Origin: Bacillota bacterium
GTDB taxonomy: Bacteria > Bacillota > Bacilli > Paenibacillales > NBRC-103111
NCBI GenBank assembly: GCA_023393235.1
Contig: JAEWMH010000079.1
Location: forward strand, 1-62,021
Direction of reading: 5' to 3'
Length of the DNA: 62,021 nucleotides
The notes beneath the pieces were generated by a model that had not been told where the DNA came from, made no database searches, and was given only the letters and a program-made list of their open reading frames with translations. Position 1 is the first letter of the stretch. Each line of letters begins with the position of its first letter. The position numbers were made by a program, and so were the translations under genes. Shown in pieces: positions 42,835 through 51,707 of the stretch.

Positions 42835-42856
42835 ATGTTATATTAAAATAAAACAT
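42835..42856. promoter_or_regulatory. Second operator-like inverted repeat upstream of the regulator gene
   Basis: ATGTTATATT facing AATAAAACAT forms an imperfect dyad that reuses the TAATTTATGTT element of the GH43-side palindrome. The two sites are about 190 bp apart, so both divergent genes could be controlled together, possibly by looping. The AT-rich stretch 42666-42834 between them holds no gene. Confidence 0.6.
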
Positions 42857-42917
42857 CGTGAAAATCTGCACGTCATCCTTTATCCTGTGTCTTCATATCC
42901 AAAAAGGAGTCAACCCT

Positions 42918-43835
42918 ATGCTATATATTAAGGAGCTACGATCGGGACTCAATATCTTTAAAGCACTCGGCTCCGAAATCCGAATTGAAATTCTGGAGCT
43001 GTTATCCAAGCACCAAAGCCTCAATCTGAACGATATCGCGACCCACTTGAATTTAACGAATGGCGCCATTACCATGCACATTAAGAAGCTTGAGGAATGC
43101 GGTCTCATTGAAATCACCTCAGCGGTAGGAAAGCACGGTACCCAGAAAATATGTTATTTGAACGAAGAGAAGCTTATGGTGGATTTGCGAAGCATCAATA
43201 CGGAGAATTTATATGAGGTTGAAATAAAGGTGGGGCATTACAGCGGGTATGCTGCTTCCCCTACCTGCGGGTTAGCCACCAAGGACAGTATCATCGGTGA
43301 TTTCGATGACCCGCGGTATTTTGCAGATCCGGCCCGCATTGACTCCCAAATGATTTGGCTGTTCGAGGGTTATCTGGAGTACCGGATCCCGAATTATCTG
43401 AAGCCGAATCAGGCCTTCAAGGAAATTCAGTTCTCCATGGAGCTGAGCTCGGAGGCGCCGGGTCATTGCAATAACTATCCTTCCGATATTTATTTTTACG
43501 TGAATGGCATGGAAATCGGCTATTGGACCAGCCCTGGCGACTTCGGGGATGTCCGGGGAGTCTTCAACCCGGAATGGTGGCCTCCCCACCTCAATCAGTA
43601 CGGCATGCTCAAGCTAATACGCATCAATAACGAAGGCAGCTATATTGACGGCTGCCGGATATCCAACATTACCTTGTCTGACATCGGACTCCATCATAAA
43701 AGCGACATTATCCTCCGGCTTGAGGTCGGGGAGAAGTCCAAGAACAAACGGGGCATGACCATTTACGGCAAGCACTTCGGCAACTACAGCCAGGACCTGC
43801 TCGTGCGTGTACTGTATGACGATCAGCCTATATAA
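42918..43835 (+). CDS. ArsR-type regulator with large sensing domain
   Basis: A 305-residue regulator starting at ATG 42918 (AAAAAGGAG). Residues about 10-85 form an ArsR-like winged helix: NIFKALGSEIRIEILELLSK, then LNLNDIATHLNLTNGAITMH and IKKLEECGLIEI. The remaining 210 residues form a beta-rich domain with a YYFYVNGMEIGYWTSPGDFG-like region (starting DIYFYVNG) that probably binds the inducer. Divergent orientation to the GH43 gene, with two palindromes between them, points to local control of the arabinan-utilisation genes. Confidence 0.82.
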   Translation: MLYIKELRSGLNIFKALGSEIRIEILELLSKHQSLNLNDIATHLNLTNGAITMHIKKLEECGLIEITSAVGKHGTQKICYLNEEKLMVDLRSINTENLYEVEIKVGHYSGYAASPTCGLATKDSIIGDFDDPRYFADPARIDSQMIWLFEGYLEYRIPNYLKPNQAFKEIQFSMELSSEAPGHCNNYPSDIYFYVNGMEIGYWTSPGDFGDVRGVFNPEWWPPHLNQYGMLKLIRINNEGSYIDGCRISNITLSDIGLHHKSDIILRLEVGEKSKNKRGMTIYGKHFGNYSQDLLVRVLYDDQPI

Positions 43836-43964
43836 TGATACAGGAAGGTAACAAACCGAATAAAAAACGGTGGATAAGCCATTTACAGATTGTCGAGGAA
43901 TCCACTTTTTATAGGGTGGAGGGTAGCGTTCGGAAAGGCAGTCATCCTAAAAAGGAGTTTCTCC

Positions 43965-44288
43965 ATGCCAATCTACAATAAACTGGTTCGGGACCGGATT
44001 CCCGAGATTATCCGTGCCTCTGGGAAAGAATGCAGGACTACGGTTTTGAATGAGGACGACTATAAGAAAGAGCTTCATGCCAAGCTGCGGGAAGAGTCAC
44101 AGGAATACGCCGCTGCCGGGGAACCGGAGGAAGCACTGGAGGAGCTGGCGGATCTGCTGGAGGTGATCCAGGCGCTGGCGGCTGTGCATGGGGCGACGTG
44201 CGAGGAGCTGAATGCGCTGCGGGAAAGAAAGGCCCAGGCCCGCGGTGGTTTCAAGGATCAGGTGTTTCTGTTGGATGTGGATGACTAA
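43965..44288 (+). CDS. MazG-like nucleotide pyrophosphohydrolase
   Basis: A 107-residue all-alpha protein. YNKLVRDRIPEII is the family's start; KLREESQEYAAA and EEALEELADLLEVIQAL contain the E-x-x-E ... E-x-x-D metal-binding set of MazG/PRA-PH enzymes. It would hydrolyse a nucleoside triphosphate or similar to the monophosphate and pyrophosphate, a house-cleaning role. AAAAAGGAG precedes the ATG. It stands alone. Confidence 0.85.
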   Translation: MPIYNKLVRDRIPEIIRASGKECRTTVLNEDDYKKELHAKLREESQEYAAAGEPEEALEELADLLEVIQALAAVHGATCEELNALRERKAQARGGFKDQVFLLDVDD

Positions 44289-44530
44289 AGGCTATCGGAT
44301 AATATCCGGTGGCCCTTTTTTTCGCTGTCTGAATGCCTGCGAATTACTGCCCTCAAAGTCGGATTCACCGCATTATGCGGGTGGAGGCGGTTTGCTATAC
44401 TGGACCCACTGAATGGATGTCGGATGGAAAGGAGTGGGAAGGAATATTCTTCTTATGGTGTTTCATGTAAGGGGTTACAGAAGCCCCTTTGCCCATTGAC
44501 TTGCAGAAAAGCAGAAAGGGAGGAAAAGAG

Positions 44531-47500
44531 ATGATGTTGAAGGTAAGGCAAGTTGTGGTGGTTATGTTGGCATGCTTCCTGCTGGTAGGCGGGATGCCCC
44601 TCAGTTGGGGAGGAGGAGAGGCTTCGGCGGATACACCTCCAGTTACAGGAGCGTTGGCTGCGCCCGCTTCAATCTCGGCTTATACGCAGCCGGCCAAATA
44701 TGCGGCTTCCACCAACTACAGGGTCAAGGCTAACGGGGTGGAGATTCCCGTAGTGAAGGCCTTCAGCGACTATGATTATGCCCACTTTTCTGCTTCGGAG
44801 GGGCCGATCACCTATGAGGTCACCATTCTGAACACGGACAAGGTGCATGAGTATTCCATCAGCCCGAAGAAGCTGGGGATTACAGCGGATTCGGTGGTGG
44901 GTACCAAGCTGACCTTCACTACGCAGAAGGATGAATATCTGATCGTGATGATGAACAACCGGGCCACCCGGCTGGTGATAGCGGCGGACCCGGCAGAAAC
45001 GGATGCTCCATCTGCGTCCGGTACGGGCATTTTTCATATAGGCCAGGCACCTTACAATATCGCACCCAATGGCGGCAAGACGGGTGTCACCGAACGAACC
45101 GCCGCTCTCCAGCAAGCCATCGATGATGCCGGGGCATTTGGAACCGCCCAGGGAAATGGGGCACAAGGCATCGTCTACGTGCCTGCAGGTGAGTATTACG
45201 TAGGGAATCTGGTGCTGAAAAGCAATACAGCCCTTTACCTGCAGCCGGGAGCCGCACTGATCGGGACGGGCAAAACAGCAGATTACACCGAGCACTGGTA
45301 TAAGGATTCTATGGGCCGGCCTGCTACGTGGTGGATTTCCACGGCATTCGATTCGGAGAATATCAAGATTTATGGCCGCGGAACCATCGACGGGAACGGC
45401 CAGGCGCTTCACGACGATAAAACCACCAACAGCAAGGGAATGATCAACAATCTGGTGGTTCCCATTGCCACCTCCAACTTTAAGATGGACGGAGTGATTA
45501 TCCGGGAATCCGCAGCATGGGCCGTAATGCCGGTGCGCTCCAATGACCTGGAGTTTACCAATCTGAAGATGTTTAACAGCCTGGGCATGGGCGAAAATGA
45601 CGGCATCGACATTGTAGAATCCCAGAATGCCGTCATCCGCAACTCCATCGGGATCGCTCTGGATGATCCGTATTCCACCAAGGCGTGGAAGGAGGACACG
45701 GATATTGCCTCCGGCAGGGTGCCTTGGCCGGGAAGCCCGGAGCCGGTGCGGAATGTGTTGTTCGAGGATGCCATTGCCTGGACCAAGTGTTACGGATTTA
45801 AAATCGGGCAGGGTGTCATGCAGGACCAATCGGATATTATCTTCCGGGACGGGGTTGTGTACAGGGCGGCTGTAGGATTTGCCATCCACCACAAATACGG
45901 GACCGGCAGAGTCGATCATGTCCTTTTTGAAAATATGGATGTGGAGGACATCAGCGGCAAAAATGACGATAACAGCGCCTGGATGACGATGTTTACAGTG
46001 GACAGCGGCGGGAACGGTGTAGGACCGGTGAACGATGTAACCATCCGCAACATTACCGTCCGGGATGCGGGGGAAAGCTTCAGCAAGATTAAAGGGCTGG
46101 AGGGGGCGGAGTATACCGGGCTTACCTTCGAGAACGTCTATATGCCGGGCAAAGCAACTCCTGCCCAAACCCTGGCGGGAATGAATTTTGTGGATAAGGA
46201 GTACTACAGCGCCGTGACCATCCGGCCGGTTCAGGGGCAGGAGCCAAGAATCAAGTCCAATATGGCCTTGAAGCAGCCGGCTGTTATTTCCTCCAATGAT
46301 AGTACTGCGGAGACGGCGCATTATGCTGTTGACGGATTGTTAAGCACCCGCTCCGGCACTAAACGTGAAGTGGATCCGGGTTGGCTTTACGTAGATTTGG
46401 GGGAAACCAAGCGGATTAATGAGGTCCGGATCATATGGGAGGCGGCATACGCCAAAAGCTACAAGATTCAGGTTTCAGAGGATACAGAGCATTGGACCGA
46501 TGTTTACAGCACAGCCGCAGGAAAAGGCGGCACCGAGAAGATTACCTTCAGTGAAACCGATGCCCGGTATGTACGGATGTACGGTACCGAAAGAGCTACC
46601 AAGTACGGGTACTCCATGTGGGAATTCGAGGTGTATGGCCCGGAGGTGCTGCCGGAGGGGATTACGCTGGAAAGGAAGACCGTTTCCCTGCTGCCGGGAG
46701 ATACAACTGTGATAGCTGCCACTGTAGTGCCTTTGGAGGCGACCAATAGGAAGGTGTTGTGGAGCAGCAGCAATGCCAATGCCGCCTTGGTAGATGATAA
46801 CGGCCTGATCACGGCGAAGGCCCCCGGCACTGCCGTAATTACAGCCAAAACCCTGAATGGGGAATGGAGAGCAGCGGCAACGGTTACTGTCCAAAAAATC
46901 GGGGCACCTCAGCTGCTTGCGGCCACAGCGGGAGACCAGTCCGTGATGCTGAGTTGGAAGCCGGTGGAGGGGGCGGCCGGGTATCAGATTTTCGCGGCGG
47001 AGGTTCCCGGCAGTTATGAAGCGCCCTTGGAGACGGTGGCAGGCTCCGTTTACAGTCATACGGTTAGGGGTTTAACCAACGGAACACCGTATTCCTTTGT
47101 GGTGAAGGCCAATCATCCGGGAGGGGACAGCGGGGCATCCAATGAACTCACTGCCACCCCCATGGAGCCCTTGCCGGGAGCGCCTGTGCTCAATGCCGCC
47201 GTTCCGGGAGATTCACAGGCGGAGCTTAGCTGGGAGCCTGCGGAAGAGGCAGCGGGCTATGCAGTGTATGCCCGGCTGGCGAAGGGGGCGTACGGATTGC
47301 CGTTGGCAACGGTGAGCGGCTCCGTTTACAGCTATACGGCTGCTGGTTTGACCAATGGGGAAACGTACACCTTCCGTGTAGATGCTTTGAATGGTATGGG
47401 TTATGCCACAGCCTCGAATGAGGTCAGCGCCATGCCTGTTGCAGTTGTTCCGGCTGCCCCTGTCCTTGAGTTGGCCCAAGCCGGGAATGGATATGCCGCG

Positions 47501-49303
47501 TTGGGTTGGGAGCCGGTAGAGGGAGCGGACCAGTACCAGGTGTTCATGCATACAGAAGGGGAGGAGTATGCCGCTAAACCATCTGCAACGGTAAGCAGCT
47601 CGGTATACAGCTACACCGCAGACCAATTAAGCAACGGTACTCTCTATTATTTTGTGGTGAAGGCGTTCAATACAGGAGGGGCAAGTCCCGCTTCCAATGA
47701 AGTGCAAGCTAAACCGAAGACAGTGCCGGGGGCTTCCTTGAACGTCACGGCTACAGCCTCCGATGGACTGGCGGTGGTAAGCTTTACGGCCCCGGCGGAT
47801 GGGGGAAGTCCGATTACCGGATACGAGGTGTTGAGCTCTCCTGGCGAAAAGATGGTGGCAGCCCAAGGGAGTCCGGTTACGGTAACGGGGTTGGTCAACG
47901 GGCAGACGTACACCTTTACGGTCCGTGCCGTCAACAGTGAAGGGACCGGCGCTGCTTCAGAGGCCTCCAATGCAGTTATACCCGCCGCAGCAGCAAGTGG
48001 TGACGGGGATACAGGCGGAAGTGATCCTGAGCCTTCCTCCCCGTCAGGTGCTGGGGGCGGGGGTAATACCGGCGGAACCACTAAGGAAACCGGGCTGGGT
48101 TCTGCCGTCACAAGCCAGGCGAACGGATATACGGTAACGGTGATCAAGCTTGACCCGCAGAAGCTGGCGGCAAGGCTTGAAGAGGCGGATGAAGGGGCCG
48201 TTATTTCCATTCCTGTAAATACGGCATCTGACCGGGTAGTCGGTGAACTGGCCGGAGCGATGTTTGGGAAGCTTATCCAAAAGAAAGCGGTAATCGAGCT
48301 TCAATCAGAGCAGGCCTCCTTCTTGCTTCCGGCCGGACAGATTAATGTTCAGGAAATTGCCCGGCAGTTGGGCAGCGGTACGGATCCGCAAGCAGTTGGA
48401 ATTCAGATTGGGATGGGTAAACCTTCTGCCGAAGTGATCCAGCATGTGGAGCGCACGGCTGTTCAGAGCCAACTGGAGCTGGTGGGAGAACCGGTGCATG
48501 TTACGGTAAAAGCATTTTACCAGGGCAAGGAGCTGGAGCTTACCACCTTTGCAGCCTATGTGGAGAAAATGATTGCCCTGCCGGAGGGCATTGATACAAG
48601 CGGAGTCCTGACAGGGGTAGTTTTGGGCGAGGATGGGTCCTTCCATCCTGTTCCTACGAAGATCATCCGCAAGGAAAACCGCTATTATGCCAGTCTGAAC
48701 AGCTTGCCAAACGGCACATACACGATTGTGCAGCATCAGGCGTCATTCCACGATATGGCTGGACACTGGGCGCAAGAAACAGTGAATAACCTGGGTTCGA
48801 GGCTGATCGTGAATGGTACGGACAACGGCTTGTATAACCCGGACCGGGAGATGACCCGGGCGGAGTTTGCGGCGGTGCTGGTCAGAGGGCTTGGTTTGAT
48901 GCCGGAGGCAGGTGCAGCTGCGTACACGGACGTAGCTCAAACAGAGTGGCATAACAGCGCCATCCGCACTGCAGCAGCGCATGGCTTGGTAGATGGCTTC
49001 GGGGACGGCTCCTTCCGGCCGGAGGAGAGAATAACCCGGGAGCAGGCGATGGTGATCATCGCCAGAGCGATGGAGGTAACCGGATTGGAGACGGATCAGC
49101 CCGGTGATGCATCCTCCCTGTTGGAGAACTTCGGGGATAAAGAGCAGATTTCAGACTGGGCGGCAGACAGTCTGGTGTCTATTCTCCAAAGCGGTATTGC
49201 AGGCGGAAGAACCGGGCAGCTGCTTGAACCAAAGGCTTATGTAACCCGGGCAGAGGTAGCGGTTATGATCGAGCAGCTTTTGCGGGAATCGGGACTGATT
49301 TAA
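44531..49303 (+). CDS. Giant S-layer-anchored beta-helix glycosidase
   Basis: A 1590-residue surface enzyme. Signal peptide about 1-34; beta domain about 40-160; right-handed beta-helix about 165-570 with GH28-like acidic motifs MGENDGIDIVES and GIALDDPYS; F5/8-type (CBM32-like) domain about 575-705; Big_2 domain about 707-788; four fibronectin-III modules about 790-1150; Gly/Ser linker about 1152-1190; an unassigned domain to about 1400; three SLH domains to the end (FHDMAGHWAQETVNNL, DGFGDGSFRPEERITREQAM). It is likely to act on a plant polysaccharide while bound to the cell wall. The GH28 assignment is tentative; the HG and RIK motifs are altered. GGGAGG precedes the ATG. Confidence 0.85.
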   Translation: MMLKVRQVVVVMLACFLLVGGMPLSWGGGEASADTPPVTGALAAPASISAYTQPAKYAASTNYRVKANGVEIPVVKAFSDYDYAHFSASEGPITYEVTILNTDKVHEYSISPKKLGITADSVVGTKLTFTTQKDEYLIVMMNNRATRLVIAADPAETDAPSASGTGIFHIGQAPYNIAPNGGKTGVTERTAALQQAIDDAGAFGTAQGNGAQGIVYVPAGEYYVGNLVLKSNTALYLQPGAALIGTGKTADYTEHWYKDSMGRPATWWISTAFDSENIKIYGRGTIDGNGQALHDDKTTNSKGMINNLVVPIATSNFKMDGVIIRESAAWAVMPVRSNDLEFTNLKMFNSLGMGENDGIDIVESQNAVIRNSIGIALDDPYSTKAWKEDTDIASGRVPWPGSPEPVRNVLFEDAIAWTKCYGFKIGQGVMQDQSDIIFRDGVVYRAAVGFAIHHKYGTGRVDHVLFENMDVEDISGKNDDNSAWMTMFTVDSGGNGVGPVNDVTIRNITVRDAGESFSKIKGLEGAEYTGLTFENVYMPGKATPAQTLAGMNFVDKEYYSAVTIRPVQGQEPRIKSNMALKQPAVISSNDSTAETAHYAVDGLLSTRSGTKREVDPGWLYVDLGETKRINEVRIIWEAAYAKSYKIQVSEDTEHWTDVYSTAAGKGGTEKITFSETDARYVRMYGTERATKYGYSMWEFEVYGPEVLPEGITLERKTVSLLPGDTTVIAATVVPLEATNRKVLWSSSNANAALVDDNGLITAKAPGTAVITAKTLNGEWRAAATVTVQKIGAPQLLAATAGDQSVMLSWKPVEGAAGYQIFAAEVPGSYEAPLETVAGSVYSHTVRGLTNGTPYSFVVKANHPGGDSGASNELTATPMEPLPGAPVLNAAVPGDSQAELSWEPAEEAAGYAVYARLAKGAYGLPLATVSGSVYSYTAAGLTNGETYTFRVDALNGMGYATASNEVSAMPVAVVPAAPVLELAQAGNGYAALGWEPVEGADQYQVFMHTEGEEYAAKPSATVSSSVYSYTADQLSNGTLYYFVVKAFNTGGASPASNEVQAKPKTVPGASLNVTATASDGLAVVSFTAPADGGSPITGYEVLSSPGEKMVAAQGSPVTVTGLVNGQTYTFTVRAVNSEGTGAASEASNAVIPAAAASGDGDTGGSDPEPSSPSGAGGGGNTGGTTKETGLGSAVTSQANGYTVTVIKLDPQKLAARLEEADEGAVISIPVNTASDRVVGELAGAMFGKLIQKKAVIELQSEQASFLLPAGQINVQEIARQLGSGTDPQAVGIQIGMGKPSAEVIQHVERTAVQSQLELVGEPVHVTVKAFYQGKELELTTFAAYVEKMIALPEGIDTSGVLTGVVLGEDGSFHPVPTKIIRKENRYYASLNSLPNGTYTIVQHQASFHDMAGHWAQETVNNLGSRLIVNGTDNGLYNPDREMTRAEFAAVLVRGLGLMPEAGAAAYTDVAQTEWHNSAIRTAAAHGLVDGFGDGSFRPEERITREQAMVIIARAMEVTGLETDQPGDASSLLENFGDKEQISDWAADSLVSILQSGIAGGRTGQLLEPKAYVTRAEVAVMIEQLLRESGLI

Positions 49304-49316
49304 TAGGGCATTACGC

Positions 49317-49358
49317 AAAAGAACCACCATCCTCTTTCAGAGAGGGCGGTGGTTCTTT
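49317..49358 (+). terminator. Intrinsic terminator of the giant glycosidase gene
   Basis: AAAAGAACCACCATCCTC ... GAGGGCGGTGGTTCTTT. Confidence 0.9.
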
Positions 49359-49378
49359 GAGCTTCCTGGTGCTTTCGC

Positions 49379-49657
49379 TTACGGCTCAATCAGATAATAA
49401 AGGGTGCCGGTAACCGGTGCGCCCAGGGCCAGCAGGCCGATGGTTTGAACATTACCGATGCTCACGGAGAATGTAGAACCGGCAGGAACGGTGAATTCGA
49501 AGGTTGGGGCGTTGTAGCGGGTAATGACCAGATGGACGGCTCCGGCTGTGCTGGTTACCGTAACCACACCATGAGTCCCCAGGGGATCCTGGGCTACATA
49601 GTAGCCTTGGCCAACGCCGGCAGCTTGGTTGTAGGGGAATACTAATTGAATCGCCAT
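49379..49657 (-). CDS. Ena-like endospore appendage/coat protein
   Basis: A 92-residue beta-rich protein without signal peptide, starting at ATG 49657 (GGGAGG 9 nt upstream). VVTVTSTAGAVHLVITR, FEFTVPAGSTFSVSIGNVQT and the end VTGTLYYLIEP resemble the single jellyroll domain of endospore appendage (Ena, DUF3992) subunits, in which an N-terminal connector bridges neighbours. The usual N-terminal cysteines of S-Ena are absent. CATAGACTA about 35 bp upstream of the start (49689-49697, minus strand) fits a SigE/SigK -10 element, consistent with mother-cell expression. The assignment is tentative. Confidence 0.45.
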   Translation of the reverse strand: MAIQLVFPYNQAAGVGQGYYVAQDPLGTHGVVTVTSTAGAVHLVITRYNAPTFEFTVPAGSTFSVSIGNVQTIGLLALGAPVTGTLYYLIEP

Positions 49658-49846
49658 GTTTCTTCCTCCCTTCATGCTTTGATACTGATAGTCTATGAAG
49701 CTAGTAAGAGAAGGGATACGGACAAGTAACGTGAACTAGAATCCATTTTTGAAAGAGTAGAAGAATGGGTCATAATATGTCCCGCAGTGGACAGGAGCAT
49801 CCGGGAGTGCGAAAATGAAAAATAAAAAATGTAAAGGGTGAGCACC

Positions 49847-50416
49847 ATGTCGATCTTGCCTGGTATGGCGGAGTTTAACCGGCAGTTTGTCCAAGAGAAG
49901 CAGTATGAAGCGTACTTGACGGATAAGTACCCGGACAAAAAGGTGGCCATTCTGACCTGTATGGATACCAGACTGATGGAGCTCTTGCCCAAGGCCTTAG
50001 GAATCAAAAACGGCGATGCCAAGTTTATCAAAAATGCCGGGGCTATCCTGACCCAGCCCTTCGGGAGCGCCATGAGGAGCATTCTGGTGGCGGTGTACGA
50101 ATTGGGGGCGCGGGAAATCATCGTCATCGGCCACCACGGCTGCGGGATGACGGAGATTGACCCGGGACACATCGTGGACAAGTTCGTGGAATTCGGCATC
50201 GATCCCCTGGTTATCGAAACCCTGGAGCATTCCGGCATCCGCATGGAAAAATTCCTGCGCGGCTTCGCCAAAGCGGAGGACGGTGTGATGCACAGTGTCC
50301 GCATGATCCGCAGGCACCCGCTTTTCCCCAAATCTGTACCTGTACATGGCTGTGTGATGGATTCGGAAACAGGCAAGCTGGACATTATTGTGGAGGATTA
50401 TCGTGAACAAGAGTGA
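49847..50416 (+). CDS. Beta-class carbonic anhydrase
   Basis: A 189-residue zinc enzyme. Ligands are visible: Cys and Asp in ILTCMDTRL (about residue 38-44), and His and Cys in VIGHHGCGM (about 97-105). It interconverts CO2 and bicarbonate in the cytoplasm. Start ATG 49847 with AAAGGG upstream is preferred over a GTG at 49838. The next gene begins 14 bp inside its end, implying coupled translation. Confidence 0.92.
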   Translation: MSILPGMAEFNRQFVQEKQYEAYLTDKYPDKKVAILTCMDTRLMELLPKALGIKNGDAKFIKNAGAILTQPFGSAMRSILVAVYELGAREIIVIGHHGCGMTEIDPGHIVDKFVEFGIDPLVIETLEHSGIRMEKFLRGFAKAEDGVMHSVRMIRRHPLFPKSVPVHGCVMDSETGKLDIIVEDYREQE

Positions 50417-51416
50417 GGCGGGAATGGTTCAGCGCATTGTATTAATCGGGCATGGCAATATCAGCGAAAAATATGTGGCCGCCATTGCCCGTTTTCCGGA
50501 GCGGGTGAAGCTTGTGGGAGTCGTAGGCAGGAATGCGGAGAAATGCCAAGTGTTTGCAGAGAAACACGGTATTTCTGTGTATGGCACCTCCATTGCTAAT
50601 GTAGCGGAGCGTTCCGAAGCAACGGCAGCTGTCATCTGCACCCCTAATGCCCTTCATTATGAGGGAGTGATGGAGGCCTCCCGCCTGGGGCTGCACTGCC
50701 TTTGTGAAAAGCCCCTGGATATCTCGCCGGACCGGCAGCGGGAAATGGTGCAAAGCTGCCGCGACCACAATGTCCGGTTGGGTGTATCTTATATGCGGCG
50801 CTTCATTCCCCATATCCGGGAGCTGAAGAGCTGGATCGATTCCGGCAAGCTGGGGCGGATCATGGTGGTGGATGCGGTGATCAAGCATTTCCGGCCGAAG
50901 GAGTATTATGATTCCTGGCATGGCACCTGGAAGCTGGACGGCGGAGGGCCCTTCATGCAGCAGGGCAGCCATCTCTTGGACATGGTGCTGTGGCTGGCGG
51001 GCGGATACCGGGAGGTGCTGACAGCCCGGACCTTCCGGGCGTACCATGATATTGAGACGGAGGATCATGGTTATGCGGTGATCCGTTACGGGAATGGGGC
51101 CGTGGGGATGATCGAGGCTTCTACGGCCAGCGCCGGGATGAAAAAGGAATACGTGGAGATCACAGGCACACGGGGCAGTATGAAGGCGGATTACGGGGGA
51201 ATTATCGGCTTTCATGTCCCCGGCGAGGAGAAGCCGGACTGGCCGGCAGCCAAGCCCAACGATGAGCTGTTTGTGGATTTGCTGGAGGATTTTCTCGCTG
51301 CTATCGCTGAAGAACGGGAACCGTTTATCTCCGGTGAAGCCGCGGCGCTGTCCACGGAGCTGGCGTTGGCCATCTATGCCAAGGCGGGACCTCCCGTTAC
51401 TCTGGACACCCGATAA
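50403..51416 (+). CDS. Gfo/Idh/MocA-family oxidoreductase
   Basis: A 337-residue NAD(P)-dependent dehydrogenase. The Rossmann motif IVLIGHGNISEKYVAAI lies at the N-terminus and EKPLDISPDRQREM carries the family's catalytic-site Lys (E-K-P). The C-terminal domain is of the glucose-fructose oxidoreductase type. Substrate is unknown, typically a sugar or inositol. GTG 50403 is chosen for its GGAGG site; ATG 50424 is the alternative. It overlaps the carbonic anhydrase gene. Confidence 0.9.
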   Translation: MNKSEAGMVQRIVLIGHGNISEKYVAAIARFPERVKLVGVVGRNAEKCQVFAEKHGISVYGTSIANVAERSEATAAVICTPNALHYEGVMEASRLGLHCLCEKPLDISPDRQREMVQSCRDHNVRLGVSYMRRFIPHIRELKSWIDSGKLGRIMVVDAVIKHFRPKEYYDSWHGTWKLDGGGPFMQQGSHLLDMVLWLAGGYREVLTARTFRAYHDIETEDHGYAVIRYGNGAVGMIEASTASAGMKKEYVEITGTRGSMKADYGGIIGFHVPGEEKPDWPAAKPNDELFVDLLEDFLAAIAEEREPFISGEAAALSTELALAIYAKAGPPVTLDTR

Positions 51417-51450
51417 AACGCTTATATCCATTTTCTCCCGCCGCCGCCCA

Positions 51451-51480
51451 TTGACGTAAGCCAACGCGGGATAGTATGAT
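51451..51480 (+). promoter_or_regulatory. Promoter of the rtcB leader
   Basis: TTGACG (51451-51456), 18-bp spacer, TATGAT (51475-51480). Transcription would start near 51488 and run about 220 nt before the rtcB start codon. Confidence 0.65.
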
Positions 51481-51512
51481 GCAACTAATTCAAACGAAAG
51501 GAGTCGATGAGC

Positions 51513-51590
51513 ATGACCGGCATTCAACGTTCTGCACACCAATTGAATAGGCGATTCCTGCCATCGGTCTCTCGGAGCAGTACGAGATAA
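51513..51590 (+). CDS. Possible 25-residue leader peptide upstream of rtcB
   Basis: ATG 51513 has a very good AAAGGAG site 9 nt upstream. The peptide is short, basic and Ser/Arg-rich (TGIQRSAHQLNRRFLPSVSR at its start) and ends at TAA 51588. An intrinsic terminator follows about 45 nt later and then rtcB. The layout is that of a leader peptide or a small independent message; coding is not proved. Confidence 0.4.
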   Translation: MTGIQRSAHQLNRRFLPSVSRSSTR

Positions 51591-51633
51591 TAGGACCTGT
51601 GTTTTCACGCACCCTATTTCTATCGGAATATGC

Positions 51634-51665
51634 AGCCACGGGCCATGATGGTCTGTGGCTTTTTT
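51634..51665 (+). terminator. Intrinsic terminator/attenuator in the rtcB leader
   Basis: AGCCAC-GGGCC-ATGA-TGGTC-TGTGGCT followed by six T residues and, after a short gap, a second T run. It lies between the promoter at 51451 and the rtcB start at 51708, so rtcB expression needs read-through or another promoter. Confidence 0.85.
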
Positions 51666-51707
51666 ATGCTTTTTTTTAACCTAAACATGAGAGGAAAGAA
51701 TGAATAT

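Noticed and set aside
51630..51707. N-terminal extension of RtcB from ATG 51630
   Set aside because: The extension lies in the terminator hairpin and T runs and adds residues not found in the family; ATG 51708 is the family start.
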